Below are positions 1 to 7,654 of a stretch of 64,000 nt of DNA, one piece after another. Numbering within the stretch: the first letter of the stretch is position 1; each line of letters begins with the position of its first letter. Position numbers and translations under genes: made by a program. The stretch covers positions 124,001 to 188,000 of the forward strand of contig JACWDT010000001.1 of the NCBI GenBank assembly GCA_014653985.1, written 5' to 3'. Origin of the DNA: Pelagibacterales bacterium SAG-MED22 (lineage in GTDB: Bacteria > Pseudomonadota > Alphaproteobacteria > Pelagibacterales > Pelagibacteraceae). The notes beneath the pieces were generated by a model, which searched no databases, had not been told where the DNA came from, and was given only the letters and a program-made list of their open reading frames with translations.

Positions 1-342
1 AGTTCTTAATAAAAATATAAATATAAATAATGTTAAAACTAACAACCATAGCAGTAAGCTTCCCTCGTGGTTTCCCCAAGTTCCACTAATTTTATAAAAA
101 AGTGGTTTGGTCGTATGTGAATTGTTAAATACAGTTTCATTACTAAAATCTGATATAACAAAAGAAATAATTAAAGCTAAAAAACTAATTAAAACAAAAA
201 ATAATTGTAAAAAAGAAAACGATAAAATTTTAGCGTCTAATTGATTTGAATTTTTAAAATTTTGAATTGAAAAAAAAATTAAAATTAAGCCGACACACAA
301 ACCTAGAATAAGCGAGTAATGGCCAACAACACTGTAAATCAA
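1..342 (-). CDS. ccmF: Cytochrome c haem lyase subunit CcmF, N-terminal part (cut by window edge)
   Basis: Inner-membrane component of the system I cytochrome c maturation machinery that attaches haem to apocytochrome c. The 114 visible residues start at a TTG one base after the ccmE stop. A GGAGGAG ribosome-binding site inside the end of ccmE (rc of 350-356) supports that start. Two hydrophobic segments are followed by GTWGNHEGSLLLW at about residues 89-101, the family hallmark tryptophan-rich periplasmic motif. The rest of the gene lies outside the window. It is the last visible member of the ccmC-D-E-F series. Identification is firm; the TTG start is an inference. Confidence 0.93.
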   Translation of the reverse strand, partial: MIYSVVGHYSLILGLCVGLILIFFSIQNFKNSNQLDAKILSFSFLQLFFVLISFLALIISFVISDFSNETVFNNSHTTKPLFYKISGTWGNHEGSLLLWLLVLTLFIFIFLLRT

Positions 343-343
343 T

Positions 344-763
344 TTATTTCTCCTCCAAAGCTTCTTTTACTTCTGGTGGCATATAATTTTCATCATGCTT
401 AGCTAAAATTTTAGTGGCAGAAAAAAAATTTCTGTCTTTTAAAAATCCTTCTGCGACTACCCCTTTTTCCTCTGCAAAAAGATTAGGGACAGCGCCAGAA
501 TAACTTACATTTATTTCATTTTTAAAATCTGTAATAATAAAATTTACTTCATCCGAGTTTACATTAATTGAATTTTTTTTAACCATTCCTCCAACTCTAA
601 TTTTATTTGTATCTAGTTCTGATAATGTTTTAATTTCAGTTGGTGATTGAAAGTAAACAACATTTTCCTCTAAAGATTTTAGAATTAAAAAAACTGTTAA
701 AATTAATGTAACTAAAATTAATGTTACAAACAAAAATCTTAATTTAACTTTACGACCATACAT
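344..763 (-). CDS. ccmE: Cytochrome c maturation protein CcmE (periplasmic haem chaperone)
   Basis: CcmE receives haem from CcmABCD and passes it to CcmF/H. The 139-residue protein has one N-terminal membrane anchor (about residues 8-28) followed by an OB-fold domain with the pattern [12 protein letters not shown] and VVAEGFL. The haem-binding His lies in the segment [14 protein letters not shown], which carries the family's H-x-x-x-Y motif. The gene sits between ccmD and ccmF on the same strand, and its last codons hold the ccmF ribosome-binding site, so translation of the two is probably coupled. Confidence 0.96.
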   Translation of the reverse strand: MYGRKVKLRFLFVTLILVTLILTVFLILKSLEENVVYFQSPTEIKTLSELDTNKIRVGGMVKKNSINVNSDEVNFIITDFKNEINVSYSGAVPNLFAEEKGVVAEGFLKDRNFFSATKILAKHDENYMPPEVKEALEEK

Positions 764-773
764 GGTTCAAAAG

Positions 774-1001
774 TTAGTTGTTTGTGGCGTTAGCTAAAAT
801 TTCTTTATTGATTCTTTGTGTTTTTGCAGAATTAGCTTTTTCAGGATTTAAAGACCCAAATTTAGCAACAAATTTACTTTGCTCTTTTACAAATTGTAGC
901 TTCGTAATCATATACAAGCCTAAAAAACTTAAAAGAGTAAAGCCAAAAGCAGACATTACATACACTGCATATCCATTCATAAAAAGTAATTCATTAATCA
1001 T
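774..1001 (-). CDS. ccmD: Haem exporter protein CcmD
   Basis: A 75-residue protein with a single transmembrane helix (about residues 12-33) and a charged lysine/asparagine-rich tail, as usual for CcmD. CcmD releases holo-CcmE from the CcmABC complex. The first four bases overlap the end of ccmC (ATGA-type overlap), and ccmE follows after about 10 bases. Sequence conservation in CcmD is low, so the call rests on size, topology and position between ccmC and ccmE. Confidence 0.88.
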   Translation of the reverse strand: MINELLFMNGYAVYVMSAFGFTLLSFLGLYMITKLQFVKEQSKFVAKFGSLNPEKANSAKTQRINKEILANATNN

Positions 1002-1705
1002 AATCTATCTAAGCCTTTATTTTTAATTTTTATCAGTTCTGTATTATATTTCATTAAGAAAATTAACAACGAAAATAGAGCAAATGCCGCAGTCATTAAT
1101 AATAAAGGGAAAAGCATTGAAGAATGTATTGAACTTTTTGTTAAAATATTAATTGATGCTGGCTGGTGAAGTGTATTCCACCAATCAACCGAGTATTTAG
1201 TAATTGGAACATTAATAATACCGACAATAGTTATAAAGGTAGTAATCTTAAAAACTTTTTCTTCTTTCTCATAAATTCTCCAGGCTATTAAATACATAGC
1301 AAAAAATAATGCTAAAATTAACATTGATGTAATCCGAGCGTCCCATGCCCACCAAGTTCCCCATGTAGGTTTGCCCCAAATTGCACCTGTAACTAAAGCA
1401 ATTATATTAAAAACAAACCCAGATGGCGCTAAGCTTTTTGCTATTAAAAAAAAATTTTTATTCTTAAAAATAAAACCACTTATCGATAACAAAGTAATTG
1501 ATGAAAAGATTCCAAGTGAGATCCATGCTGATGGAACATGAACATACATAATTCTTACCGCATCGCTTTGTTTGTAATCCTCTGGAGATAAAATTAATGC
1601 CTCAGTCAAACCGACTGTCAAGACAACAATAAATAAAAATAAGATATACTTTGGAGCTTTTGAAGTTATCTGAAAAATTTTATTTGGTTCTAAGATTTTA
1701 AACAT
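998..1705 (-). CDS. ccmC: Haem exporter protein CcmC
   Basis: Six-helix inner-membrane protein that binds haem and loads it onto CcmE. The 235-residue sequence carries the tryptophan-rich haem-binding motif WGTWWAWDAR (about residues 115-124). A periplasmic His lies in YVHVPSAW and another in NTLHQPASI, the two conserved axial-ligand positions of the family. Length is typical. It is the first ccm gene in this direction here; ccmA and ccmB are not in the visible upstream DNA, which is occupied by hspQ, so they must lie elsewhere if present. Confidence 0.95.
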   Translation of the reverse strand: MFKILEPNKIFQITSKAPKYILFLFIVVLTVGLTEALILSPEDYKQSDAVRIMYVHVPSAWISLGIFSSITLLSISGFIFKNKNFFLIAKSLAPSGFVFNIIALVTGAIWGKPTWGTWWAWDARITSMLILALFFAMYLIAWRIYEKEEKVFKITTFITIVGIINVPITKYSVDWWNTLHQPASINILTKSSIHSSMLFPLLLMTAAFALFSLLIFLMKYNTELIKIKNKGLDRL

Positions 1706-1754
1706 GTCTATTATTTAGTAATTAATTTTGGAATTTCTATTATGAAAAAGTTAT

Positions 1755-1817
1755 CTGATCAAGAATGCAGAGGGGGAGACAATAAGACTAAATATAACGT
1801 TTAACATCCTTGATCAG
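1755..1817 (-). promoter_or_regulatory. Long-loop inverted repeat in the ccmC leader / hspQ-ccmC gap
   Basis: Arms CTGATCAAGAATG (1755-1767) and CATCCTTGATCAG (1805-1817) pair over 13 positions around a 37-base loop. One position is a G-U wobble in a minus-strand transcript but an A-C mismatch in a plus-strand one, so the structure fits RNA of the ccmC/hspQ strand better. The minus-strand loop carries a pyrimidine run (CCCCCTC). It lies 50-110 bases upstream of ccmC and 70 bases downstream of hspQ, so it could be a leader element or an end structure. No T-run follows. Function unknown. Confidence 0.45.
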
Positions 1818-1886
1818 AATATAAGTTAAATATAATGAATATTTATGGCCTAGATTTGAGCTAAATGTGTTGGAATATTGATATGC

Positions 1887-2207
1887 TTAATTTGAAAGCT
1901 TAAAGTAACTTGAGCCCTTTTTTCCAGAAAAAATTTCTTCAATTAGAGGGTGTTTTATTGGCTCATTAGAGTCGTCCATAAGCAAGTTTTGCTCTGAAAC
2001 ATATGCCTCATAAGTAATTTCATCATTTTCAGCAAGTAAGTGATAAAATGGCTGATCTTTTCTTGGCCTGACATTCTTTGGAATTGATTGATACCATTCC
2101 TCAGAATTATTAAATTCAAAATCAACGTCATAAATGACACCTCTAAATTCAAAGTGTTTATGTTTAACAATATCGCCGATTGAAAATTTAGCTTTTTGGA
2201 TTGGCAT
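1887..2207 (-). CDS. hspQ: Heat-shock protein HspQ / YccV-like hemimethylated-DNA-binding family
   Basis: A 106-residue single-domain protein of the YccV-like family. HspQ is known in enterobacteria as a small heat-shock-induced Lon specificity factor, originally described as binding hemimethylated oriC DNA. Visible family features are FSIGDIVKHKHFEFRGVIYDVD near the N terminus (read in two halves), RPRKDQPFYHLL at about residues 47-58, and TYEAYVSEQNLL. The family is common in Alphaproteobacteria. It is followed at about 180 bases by ccmC on the same strand. The exact role in this organism is inferred. Confidence 0.9.
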   Translation of the reverse strand: MPIQKAKFSIGDIVKHKHFEFRGVIYDVDFEFNNSEEWYQSIPKNVRPRKDQPFYHLLAENDEITYEAYVSEQNLLMDDSNEPIKHPLIEEIFSGKKGSSYFKLSN

Positions 2208-2294
2208 TATGATTAGTATGGGTATTTAAATGTAAAAATCAACGCAAAAAAGATTAATGTTTTGTGATGTGGCAAATATGTTAATATCTTTTTA

Positions 2295-2849
2295 GTGAAT
2301 AAATCTTTTTTAAAATTTATTACCGATTTTGGGCCTTTAGCAATATTTTTTTTCTTTTATTATAATAATGATAAAAATTTATCAGTTGCAATTCCTCCAC
2401 TCATAGTTGCAACTTTAATTGCTTTAGCAGTTGTATGGTTCTTTGAAAAAAAAATACCTCCAATGCCTTTGGTAAGTGGAATATTAATAACTTTCTTTGG
2501 AGGATTAACGATTTATTTTAATGATCCAATATTTATTTATGTAAAACCAACTATAATAAATATTTTGTTTGCCTTAGCTTTATTTTTTGGAAAATACTTT
2601 ACAAGGGAACCTATTTTAAAAAAAATTATGGGTAAATCCATACCATTGTCAGATATGGGATGGGAGATACTAAATAAAAGATGGATGTTTTTTTTTCTTG
2701 GGCTCGCTGTGCTTAATGAGTTTGTTTGGAGGACGCAAACTGAGGAGTTCTGGGTTAACTTTAAAGTATGGGGAATGTTGCCAATAACAATAATTTTTAC
2801 AGCATTTCAAATACCACTCATTAATAAACATAAAATTGATGCGCAGTAA
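2295..2849 (+). CDS. yciB: Inner-membrane-spanning protein YciB (septation protein A family)
   Basis: A 184-residue integral membrane protein with five to six hydrophobic segments. The family signatures are KFITDFGPLAIFFFFY at the N terminus, the phenylalanine-rich central region, and ILNKRWMFFFLGLAVLNEFVW. YciB is linked to envelope integrity and cell elongation/division in Gram-negatives. The start is GTG at 2295; no upstream ATG extends it sensibly. Its last bases overlap the next gene by 11 bases, suggesting coupled translation. Confidence 0.92.
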   Translation: MNKSFLKFITDFGPLAIFFFFYYNNDKNLSVAIPPLIVATLIALAVVWFFEKKIPPMPLVSGILITFFGGLTIYFNDPIFIYVKPTIINILFALALFFGKYFTREPILKKIMGKSIPLSDMGWEILNKRWMFFFLGLAVLNEFVWRTQTEEFWVNFKVWGMLPITIIFTAFQIPLINKHKIDAQ

Positions 2850-3177
2850 TCTAAAATTAATAATCAATAACCCTCAAAATAAAATAGAGCAAAAGCAGTT
2901 CTTTGAAAAAGATGAACTTAAAATAATTTTAGATCTATATGCAAAAATGGTGTCTGAAGGATCTTGGAAAGACTATGGGTTAAATATTTCTAGCAAACAG
3001 GTAAGCTTTAGTGTTTTTAGAAATGCAGCTGAAAATGCTATTTATAAAATTTGTAAAAATTTTAAGCCAAAAAATAAAAATCTTAAATATTTGATTACAG
3101 ATACAAATGGTAAAATATTGAAAAACTCTTTTGAACTTACATTATTATTAAAAAATACTAATTGGAAAAAGCTCTAA
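2839..3177 (+). CDS. DUF2794 family protein
   Basis: About 112 residues matching the alphaproteobacterial DUF2794 family as I know it: a F-x-x-x-EL-x-x-IL-x-LY-x-x-MV-x-x-G-x-WxDY core followed by SFSVFRNAAENAIYKI. Function of the family is unknown. I chose ATG 2839, inside the end of yciB; the adjacent TTG at 2836 is an alternative start adding one residue. The protein is basic, soluble and without a signal peptide. It ends four bases before the convergent BI-1-type gene. Confidence 0.8.
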   Translation: MRSNLKLIINNPQNKIEQKQFFEKDELKIILDLYAKMVSEGSWKDYGLNISSKQVSFSVFRNAAENAIYKICKNFKPKNKNLKYLITDTNGKILKNSFELTLLLKNTNWKKL

Positions 3178-3181
3178 AAAA

Positions 3182-3943
3182 TTAACGTCTTTGTCCAAAA
3201 AGTCTTAGCAACATTATAAATAGATTTATAAAGTCTAAGTAAAGAGTTAATGCACCCATAACAGCTTTTTTGCCCATGATTTCACCTGTATCACTAGCTG
3301 CGTACATATTTTTAATCTTCTGAGTATCGTAAGCTGTTAGACCAACAAAAATTAAAACTCCCAATATTGAAATCACAAAATACATCATCGATGATTTCAT
3401 AAATATGTTGACTATTGAAGCTATAATTATTCCAATTAATCCCATCATTAAGAAAGAACCTAATTTAGTCAGATCTCTTTTTGTGGTGTAACCATAAATA
3501 CTCATTGCACCAAAAGTTGCCGAACAAATAAAGAATACCCTTGTTACACTCATTCCTGTGTAAACTAATAAAATTGAGGATAAAGACAAACCCATCAAAC
3601 CAGCAAAAACCCAGAAAGTTGTTTGAGCTTTTGATGCACTCATTTTATTAATTCCAAAACTCATATAAAAAACAATTCCTAAAGGCGCAAGCATTACAAG
3701 CCATTTTAGACCTGACATATAAATTGCATTACCCATTTGAGTTAGACCCACAATAGATCCAGCATCATTAGTAACGACTGACATTTTAAATGTTAATAGT
3801 GCAACTATTCCAGTTAATAAAATTCCTGTTGCCATGTAGTTGTAAACTTTTAGCATGTAGGCTCTTAAACCTTCATCCATTACAACAGTTGATTGCTGAG
3901 CTGCTTTTGCTCTGTTTAGTATTCCGTTTTTATCAAATTCCAT
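3182..3943 (-). CDS. Bax inhibitor-1 / YccA-family membrane protein
   Basis: A 253-residue protein with seven hydrophobic segments, of the BI-1/TMBIM (YbhL/YccA) family. Members act as pH-gated calcium leak channels or modulators of FtsH proteolysis. The family C terminus is clear: ILVFVGLTAYDTQKI-like (here VLIFVGLTAYDTQKIKNM, about residues 200-217), then ALTLYLDFINLFIMLLRLFG and a short basic tail. The conserved Asp residues of the AYDTQ and YLDF motifs are present. It is convergent with the DUF2794 gene and divergent from the aldo/keto reductase. Confidence 0.92.
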   Translation of the reverse strand: MEFDKNGILNRAKAAQQSTVVMDEGLRAYMLKVYNYMATGILLTGIVALLTFKMSVVTNDAGSIVGLTQMGNAIYMSGLKWLVMLAPLGIVFYMSFGINKMSASKAQTTFWVFAGLMGLSLSSILLVYTGMSVTRVFFICSATFGAMSIYGYTTKRDLTKLGSFLMMGLIGIIIASIVNIFMKSSMMYFVISILGVLIFVGLTAYDTQKIKNMYAASDTGEIMGKKAVMGALTLYLDFINLFIMLLRLFGQRR

Positions 3944-4021
3944 ATGAGTGTTATATAATAGCCTTTTACTAATTATTCAAGATACCTTAAAAGGTTAATA
4001 AAACGTTAACATAATTTTCAA

Positions 4022-5056
4022 ATGAATTACAAAAATCTAGGAAACACGGACTTAAAAGTAAGCACAATTTGTCTCGGAACTATGACTTGGGGAGAACAAA
4101 ATACGCAAAATGAAGCATTTGAGCAAATGGACTTTGCTTTGGAACAGGGAGTAAATTTTTGGGACACAGCAGAATTATATTCGGTACCTCCCAGAAAAGA
4201 AACTTACGGGAATACTGAGGACATTATTGGAAATTGGTTTGAGAAAACTAAAAGAAGAGATGAGGTGATTCTTGCAACTAAAGTTGCTGGACCCGCTCGG
4301 GATTATTTAAGAAATGGGGAAAATAGTTTTGTAGGTCCTAATTTAGAGAGCGCTTTAAATAATAGTCTAAAAAGATTAAAAACTGACTATGTTGATTTAT
4401 ATCAACTTCATTGGCCAGAAAGAAAAGTAAATAATTTTGGTAGATTAGGTTACGTTCATCAAGAAAACGACTGGAACCAATTTGAAGATGTATTAGGAGA
4501 ATTAAATAAGTATATAGATCAAGGTAAAGTGAGATATGTCGGTTTATCCAACGAAACTCCTTGGGGAACAATGAGTTTTCTTAAACTCTCTAAGGACAAA
4601 AATTTACCACGAATGATGTCAATCCAAAATCCATATAGTTTATTGAATAGATCTTACGAAGTTGGATTAGCAGAAGTATCAATAAGAGAAGAAATCGGAT
4701 GTTTATCATATTCTCCTCTTGCTAGTGGTTATTTAAGTGGAAAATATAGAAATAAAAAATTTCCAAAAGGATCAAGAATGGAAAGAGATTTTGATTTTTG
4801 GACGCGATATAGAAAGCCAAATACTGAGGAAGCGGTAGAGCTTTATTACAATATAAGCAAAAAACATAATCTTGATATGAGTCAAATGTCTATAAAATTT
4901 TGTGAAATACAAGACTTTATGACTAGTGTAATTATTGGAGCAACAACAATGGAGCAGTTGAAAACAAATATAGAAAGTGTAAATGTTAATCTATCAGATG
5001 ATATCATTAAAGAAATTAACCATATTCAAAAAATTTACCCAAATCCATGTCCATAA
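4022..5056 (+). CDS. Aldo/keto reductase, Tas/YghZ-like
   Basis: NADP(H)-dependent oxidoreductase with a TIM-barrel fold, 344 residues. The catalytic tetrad is visible: Asp and Tyr in NFWDTAELYSVPP (about residues 45-57), Lys in VILATKVAG, and His in DLYQLHWPER. The C-terminal SVIIGATTMEQLKTNI segment is the usual NADP-binding end. It resembles E. coli Tas in the N-terminal GNTDLKVSTICLGTMTWGEQN. The physiological substrate cannot be read from the sequence. The 3' end overlaps the IalB-like gene by 10 bases, so the two are probably cotranscribed. Confidence 0.9.
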   Translation: MNYKNLGNTDLKVSTICLGTMTWGEQNTQNEAFEQMDFALEQGVNFWDTAELYSVPPRKETYGNTEDIIGNWFEKTKRRDEVILATKVAGPARDYLRNGENSFVGPNLESALNNSLKRLKTDYVDLYQLHWPERKVNNFGRLGYVHQENDWNQFEDVLGELNKYIDQGKVRYVGLSNETPWGTMSFLKLSKDKNLPRMMSIQNPYSLLNRSYEVGLAEVSIREEIGCLSYSPLASGYLSGKYRNKKFPKGSRMERDFDFWTRYRKPNTEEAVELYYNISKKHNLDMSQMSIKFCEIQDFMTSVIIGATTMEQLKTNIESVNVNLSDDIIKEINHIQKIYPNPCP

Positions 5057-5559
5057 ATAAAAAAATTACAGTATTTTTTATTATTTTATTTTTAACTAAC
5101 TTTAACAAGCTTCAAGCTCAAGAAGTTAAAAAAATTGGCAAATATAAAGATTGGGAAGCAATGGTAGTTTCAGAAGCAAGTGGAAAAGTTTGTTTCGCAC
5201 AATCCTCACCTATCTTGCAAGCTCCAAAAACAAACAAGAGAGATGCAAAATTATTTGTAGCCTTTAGACCAAATGAAAGCATTACTAATGAAGTGAGTGT
5301 CACCCCAGGCTATGAATTTAACAAAAGCAACTCTGTTACTGCTGCCTCAGGAAAAAATAAGTTTAAATTTGACATTAAAGAACAAGGCTTTGCTTGGATT
5401 GCTGACAATAAGATTGAACTAAAAATGATTAAACAAATGAGAAAAGGTTCTCGAATAATGATTACGGGTTACAATCAAAAGGGTTCTCAAACAATTGATC
5501 ACTATTCATTGCTAGGATTTACTAAAGCTTATAACGCATCTCGAAAAGCTTGCAGTTAG
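5047..5559 (+). CDS. Invasion-associated locus B (IalB) family secreted protein
   Basis: A 170-residue exported protein with a signal peptide (about residues 1-24, cut after LQAQ). The IalB-family pattern follows: KVCFAQSSP, then RDAKLFVAFRPNES, NEVSVTPGYEF, a MIKQMRKGSRIMITG segment, and DHYSLLGFTKAYNASRKAC at the C terminus. The two conserved cysteines (KVCF and KACS) probably form a disulfide. The family is named after Bartonella IalB but is widespread in free-living Alphaproteobacteria, where its role is unknown. No virulence role is implied. Confidence 0.85.
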   Translation: MSINKKITVFFIILFLTNFNKLQAQEVKKIGKYKDWEAMVVSEASGKVCFAQSSPILQAPKTNKRDAKLFVAFRPNESITNEVSVTPGYEFNKSNSVTAASGKNKFKFDIKEQGFAWIADNKIELKMIKQMRKGSRIMITGYNQKGSQTIDHYSLLGFTKAYNASRKACS

Positions 5560-5563
5560 TTTA

Positions 5564-6751
5564 ATGAAATCAAAAAAAAAAATTGTTCTAGCATACTCTG
5601 GAGGGCTTGATACCTCTATAATTTTAAAATGGCTTCAAGAAAATTATGACGCAGAAGTAATTTGTTACACTGCAGATGTAGGGCAAGAGATTGATAGAAA
5701 AAAAATTATCTCTAATGCAAAAAAATTTGGTGTTACCAAAATAATTTTTAAAGATTTAAAAGATATCTTTGTAAAAGATTATGTTTATCCAATGATCAGA
5801 GGTCATGCTATTTATGAAGGTGTCTACTTGTTAGGTACGTCAATTGCAAGACCACTCATAGCTAAAGATCAGATTAGAGTTGCTAAAAAATTTAAGGCAT
5901 TTGCAGTTTCTCACGGTGCGACTGGTAAAGGAAACGATCAAGTAAGATTTGAATTAGGCTATCATTACTTTGGCCCCAAAATAAAAATCATTGCTCCTTG
6001 GAGAATTTGGAAATTAAAATCAAGAACTGATCTAATTAATTATGCAAAAAAACACGGTATTGCTATTCCAAAGGATAAAAAAGGCGCATCTCCTTTTTCA
6101 GTTGACGATAATTTGTTTCACACTTCTACTGAAGGGAAACTTTTAGAAAATCCCAAAAATTTTGCGCCAGAATTTATTTTTCAAAGATCTGTTTCGCCAG
6201 AAAAGGCGCCAAATAAAGTGTCTTTTGTTACTATCAATTTCAAAAATGGAGATGCATTTGGCATCAATGGAAAAAAACTTTCTCCAGCAAAATTATTAGA
6301 AAAATTAAATCAACTTGCAGGTAAAAATGGAATTGGGAGAGTTGATTTAGTTGAGAATAGATTTATTGGAATAAAGTCTAGAGGTATATACGAAACACCC
6401 GGGGGTACTTTGTTAATGCATGCACATCGTGCAATGGAGTCTGTAACTCTTGATAAAGATACAATGCATAAAAAAGATCAAATTATGCCAAGATATGCAG
6501 AGCTTATTTACAATGGCTACTGGTATTCAAAAGAAAGATTTAAACTTCAAGAAATTGTGGATCTAAACAAAAATAAAGTTAATGGTTCAGTTAAACTCAA
6601 ACTTTACAAAGGAAATGTTACAATAATTTCCAGACAAACTAAGAGTGCAGCCTACTCTATGAAAAAAGTTTCCTTTGAAGAAAATAAAACCTTTAATAAA
6701 ACAAATGTTGAAAGATTTATTAATTTTCATAAGAAAAAACTACGTTCTTAA
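5564..6751 (+). CDS. argG: Argininosuccinate synthase ArgG
   Basis: Joins citrulline and aspartate using ATP to give argininosuccinate in arginine synthesis. The 395-residue protein has the N-type pyrophosphatase loop KIVLAYSGGLDTSII near the N terminus, GTSIARPLIAKDQI at about residues 90-103, SHGATGKGNDQVRFE at about 125-139, and the DDNLFHTSTEGK-type substrate segment. Length is typical of the family. It follows the IalB-like gene after four bases. No other arginine gene is visible in this window. Confidence 0.98.
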   Translation: MKSKKKIVLAYSGGLDTSIILKWLQENYDAEVICYTADVGQEIDRKKIISNAKKFGVTKIIFKDLKDIFVKDYVYPMIRGHAIYEGVYLLGTSIARPLIAKDQIRVAKKFKAFAVSHGATGKGNDQVRFELGYHYFGPKIKIIAPWRIWKLKSRTDLINYAKKHGIAIPKDKKGASPFSVDDNLFHTSTEGKLLENPKNFAPEFIFQRSVSPEKAPNKVSFVTINFKNGDAFGINGKKLSPAKLLEKLNQLAGKNGIGRVDLVENRFIGIKSRGIYETPGGTLLMHAHRAMESVTLDKDTMHKKDQIMPRYAELIYNGYWYSKERFKLQEIVDLNKNKVNGSVKLKLYKGNVTIISRQTKSAAYSMKKVSFEENKTFNKTNVERFINFHKKKLRS

Positions 6752-6808
6752 TAAATCTTAGGTCAATTTATCGTTTGTCAAATTTGTTTAAAACTATATC
6801 TTAGTTTT

Positions 6809-7267
6809 ATGGAATCGTTAAAAAATTGGATGATAGAAGCAGCAAATATTTTATTTGATGATAGTAAAAATGATTTGAGGGCTCTTCCTAAAACAGTGAG
6901 GTTACAAATTCTTTTAGTCTTAAGTTTTATTTGGACCACTGTTTTTAGTTTATATGTTTTTTCATATACAACTTTTGCATTTGGTTGGGCAGGACTATTT
7001 ATAGCTCATATTGGTTTGATTTTTGCAGTGTATATGACATTCAAGCATTTTCACAGAGCTGAAGAAAGTTCTGCTAGTGTGTTTAAAACGAAAAATTTTG
7101 ACCCTTTTAAAATAATGGTAATTGTTTTTGTCATAGTTTTTATATTTGTCTTTTCAAAAGGAATTGAAGTTCTAACTAGTCCAAACCCATATTCTTACTC
7201 TATTCCTTATGATGGTTCTTCAAAATCAGTATTTGAAAAATGGCTACCATTTAGTAAAGATAAGTAA
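6809..7267 (+). CDS. Conserved hypothetical membrane protein
   Basis: I do not recognise a family. The 152-residue protein has a soluble N-terminal 30 residues, then three hydrophobic segments (about residues 33-52, 56-77 and 102-120), and a C-terminal tail ending VFEKWLPFSKDK. A cluster of His residues (HFHRAEE) follows the second helix. Its last base is the first base of the PsiE-family gene, so the two are translationally coupled and may form one membrane unit. A 7-bp AT-rich inverted repeat (6790-6796 with 6802-6808) ends immediately before the ATG. Confidence 0.6.
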   Translation: MESLKNWMIEAANILFDDSKNDLRALPKTVRLQILLVLSFIWTTVFSLYVFSYTTFAFGWAGLFIAHIGLIFAVYMTFKHFHRAEESSASVFKTKNFDPFKIMVIVFVIVFIFVFSKGIEVLTSPNPYSYSIPYDGSSKSVFEKWLPFSKDK

Positions 7268-7647
7268 TGGATAAGATAGCGAAAAATTTACAGTTAGGAT
7301 TAATGTGCATTATTTTAATCAGCACAGTTATTGCTGTTGGTATTGAGATTTCAAATATGTTTTTGAACCAATCAGTTACATTAGCTGATTTGCTTTTAAT
7401 GTTTCTATATTTAGAAGTACTTGCAATGGTCAGAGTTTTTTGGAATCAACAATCTATAAGTATTACCTTACCACTTCTTATTGCAATAACAGCTCTTGCT
7501 CGATTTATTATTCTTCAGGGAAAAGAAATGGATCCTACGGCTCTTGTTTATGAGGCAGTTGCTATTCTGTTAATCGCTGGAGCAATTGTTGTTCTAAGAT
7601 TAAGACATAGTGACAAACTAGGTCTAAAGAAAAAAAAATCTAGGTAA
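7267..7647 (+). CDS. PsiE-family (phosphate-starvation-inducible-like) membrane protein
   Basis: A 126-residue protein with four hydrophobic helices and a polybasic tail (LKKKKSR), matching the PsiE family. Its pattern LADLLLMFLYLEVLAMVRVFW and ALARFIILQ is typical. In E. coli psiE belongs to the Pho regulon, but function is undefined and no Pho box was recognised here. Starts on the last base of the preceding gene's stop codon (TAATG). The family call is good; any role in phosphate stress is only inferred from the name. Confidence 0.8.
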   Translation: MDKIAKNLQLGLMCIILISTVIAVGIEISNMFLNQSVTLADLLLMFLYLEVLAMVRVFWNQQSISITLPLLIAITALARFIILQGKEMDPTALVYEAVAILLIAGAIVVLRLRHSDKLGLKKKKSR

Positions 7648-7654
7648 TTTAAAT

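Noticed and set aside
778-1026. Open reading frame of 82 codons on the plus strand opposite ccmD
   Set aside because: It lies antisense across the well-supported ccmD gene and has no family features; a shadow of low-stop AT-rich coding DNA.
6790-6808. AAAACTA/TAGTTTT inverted repeat considered as an argG terminator
   Set aside because: Only one G-C pair in the stem and no T-run; it abuts the next start codon. Probably chance in AT-rich DNA.
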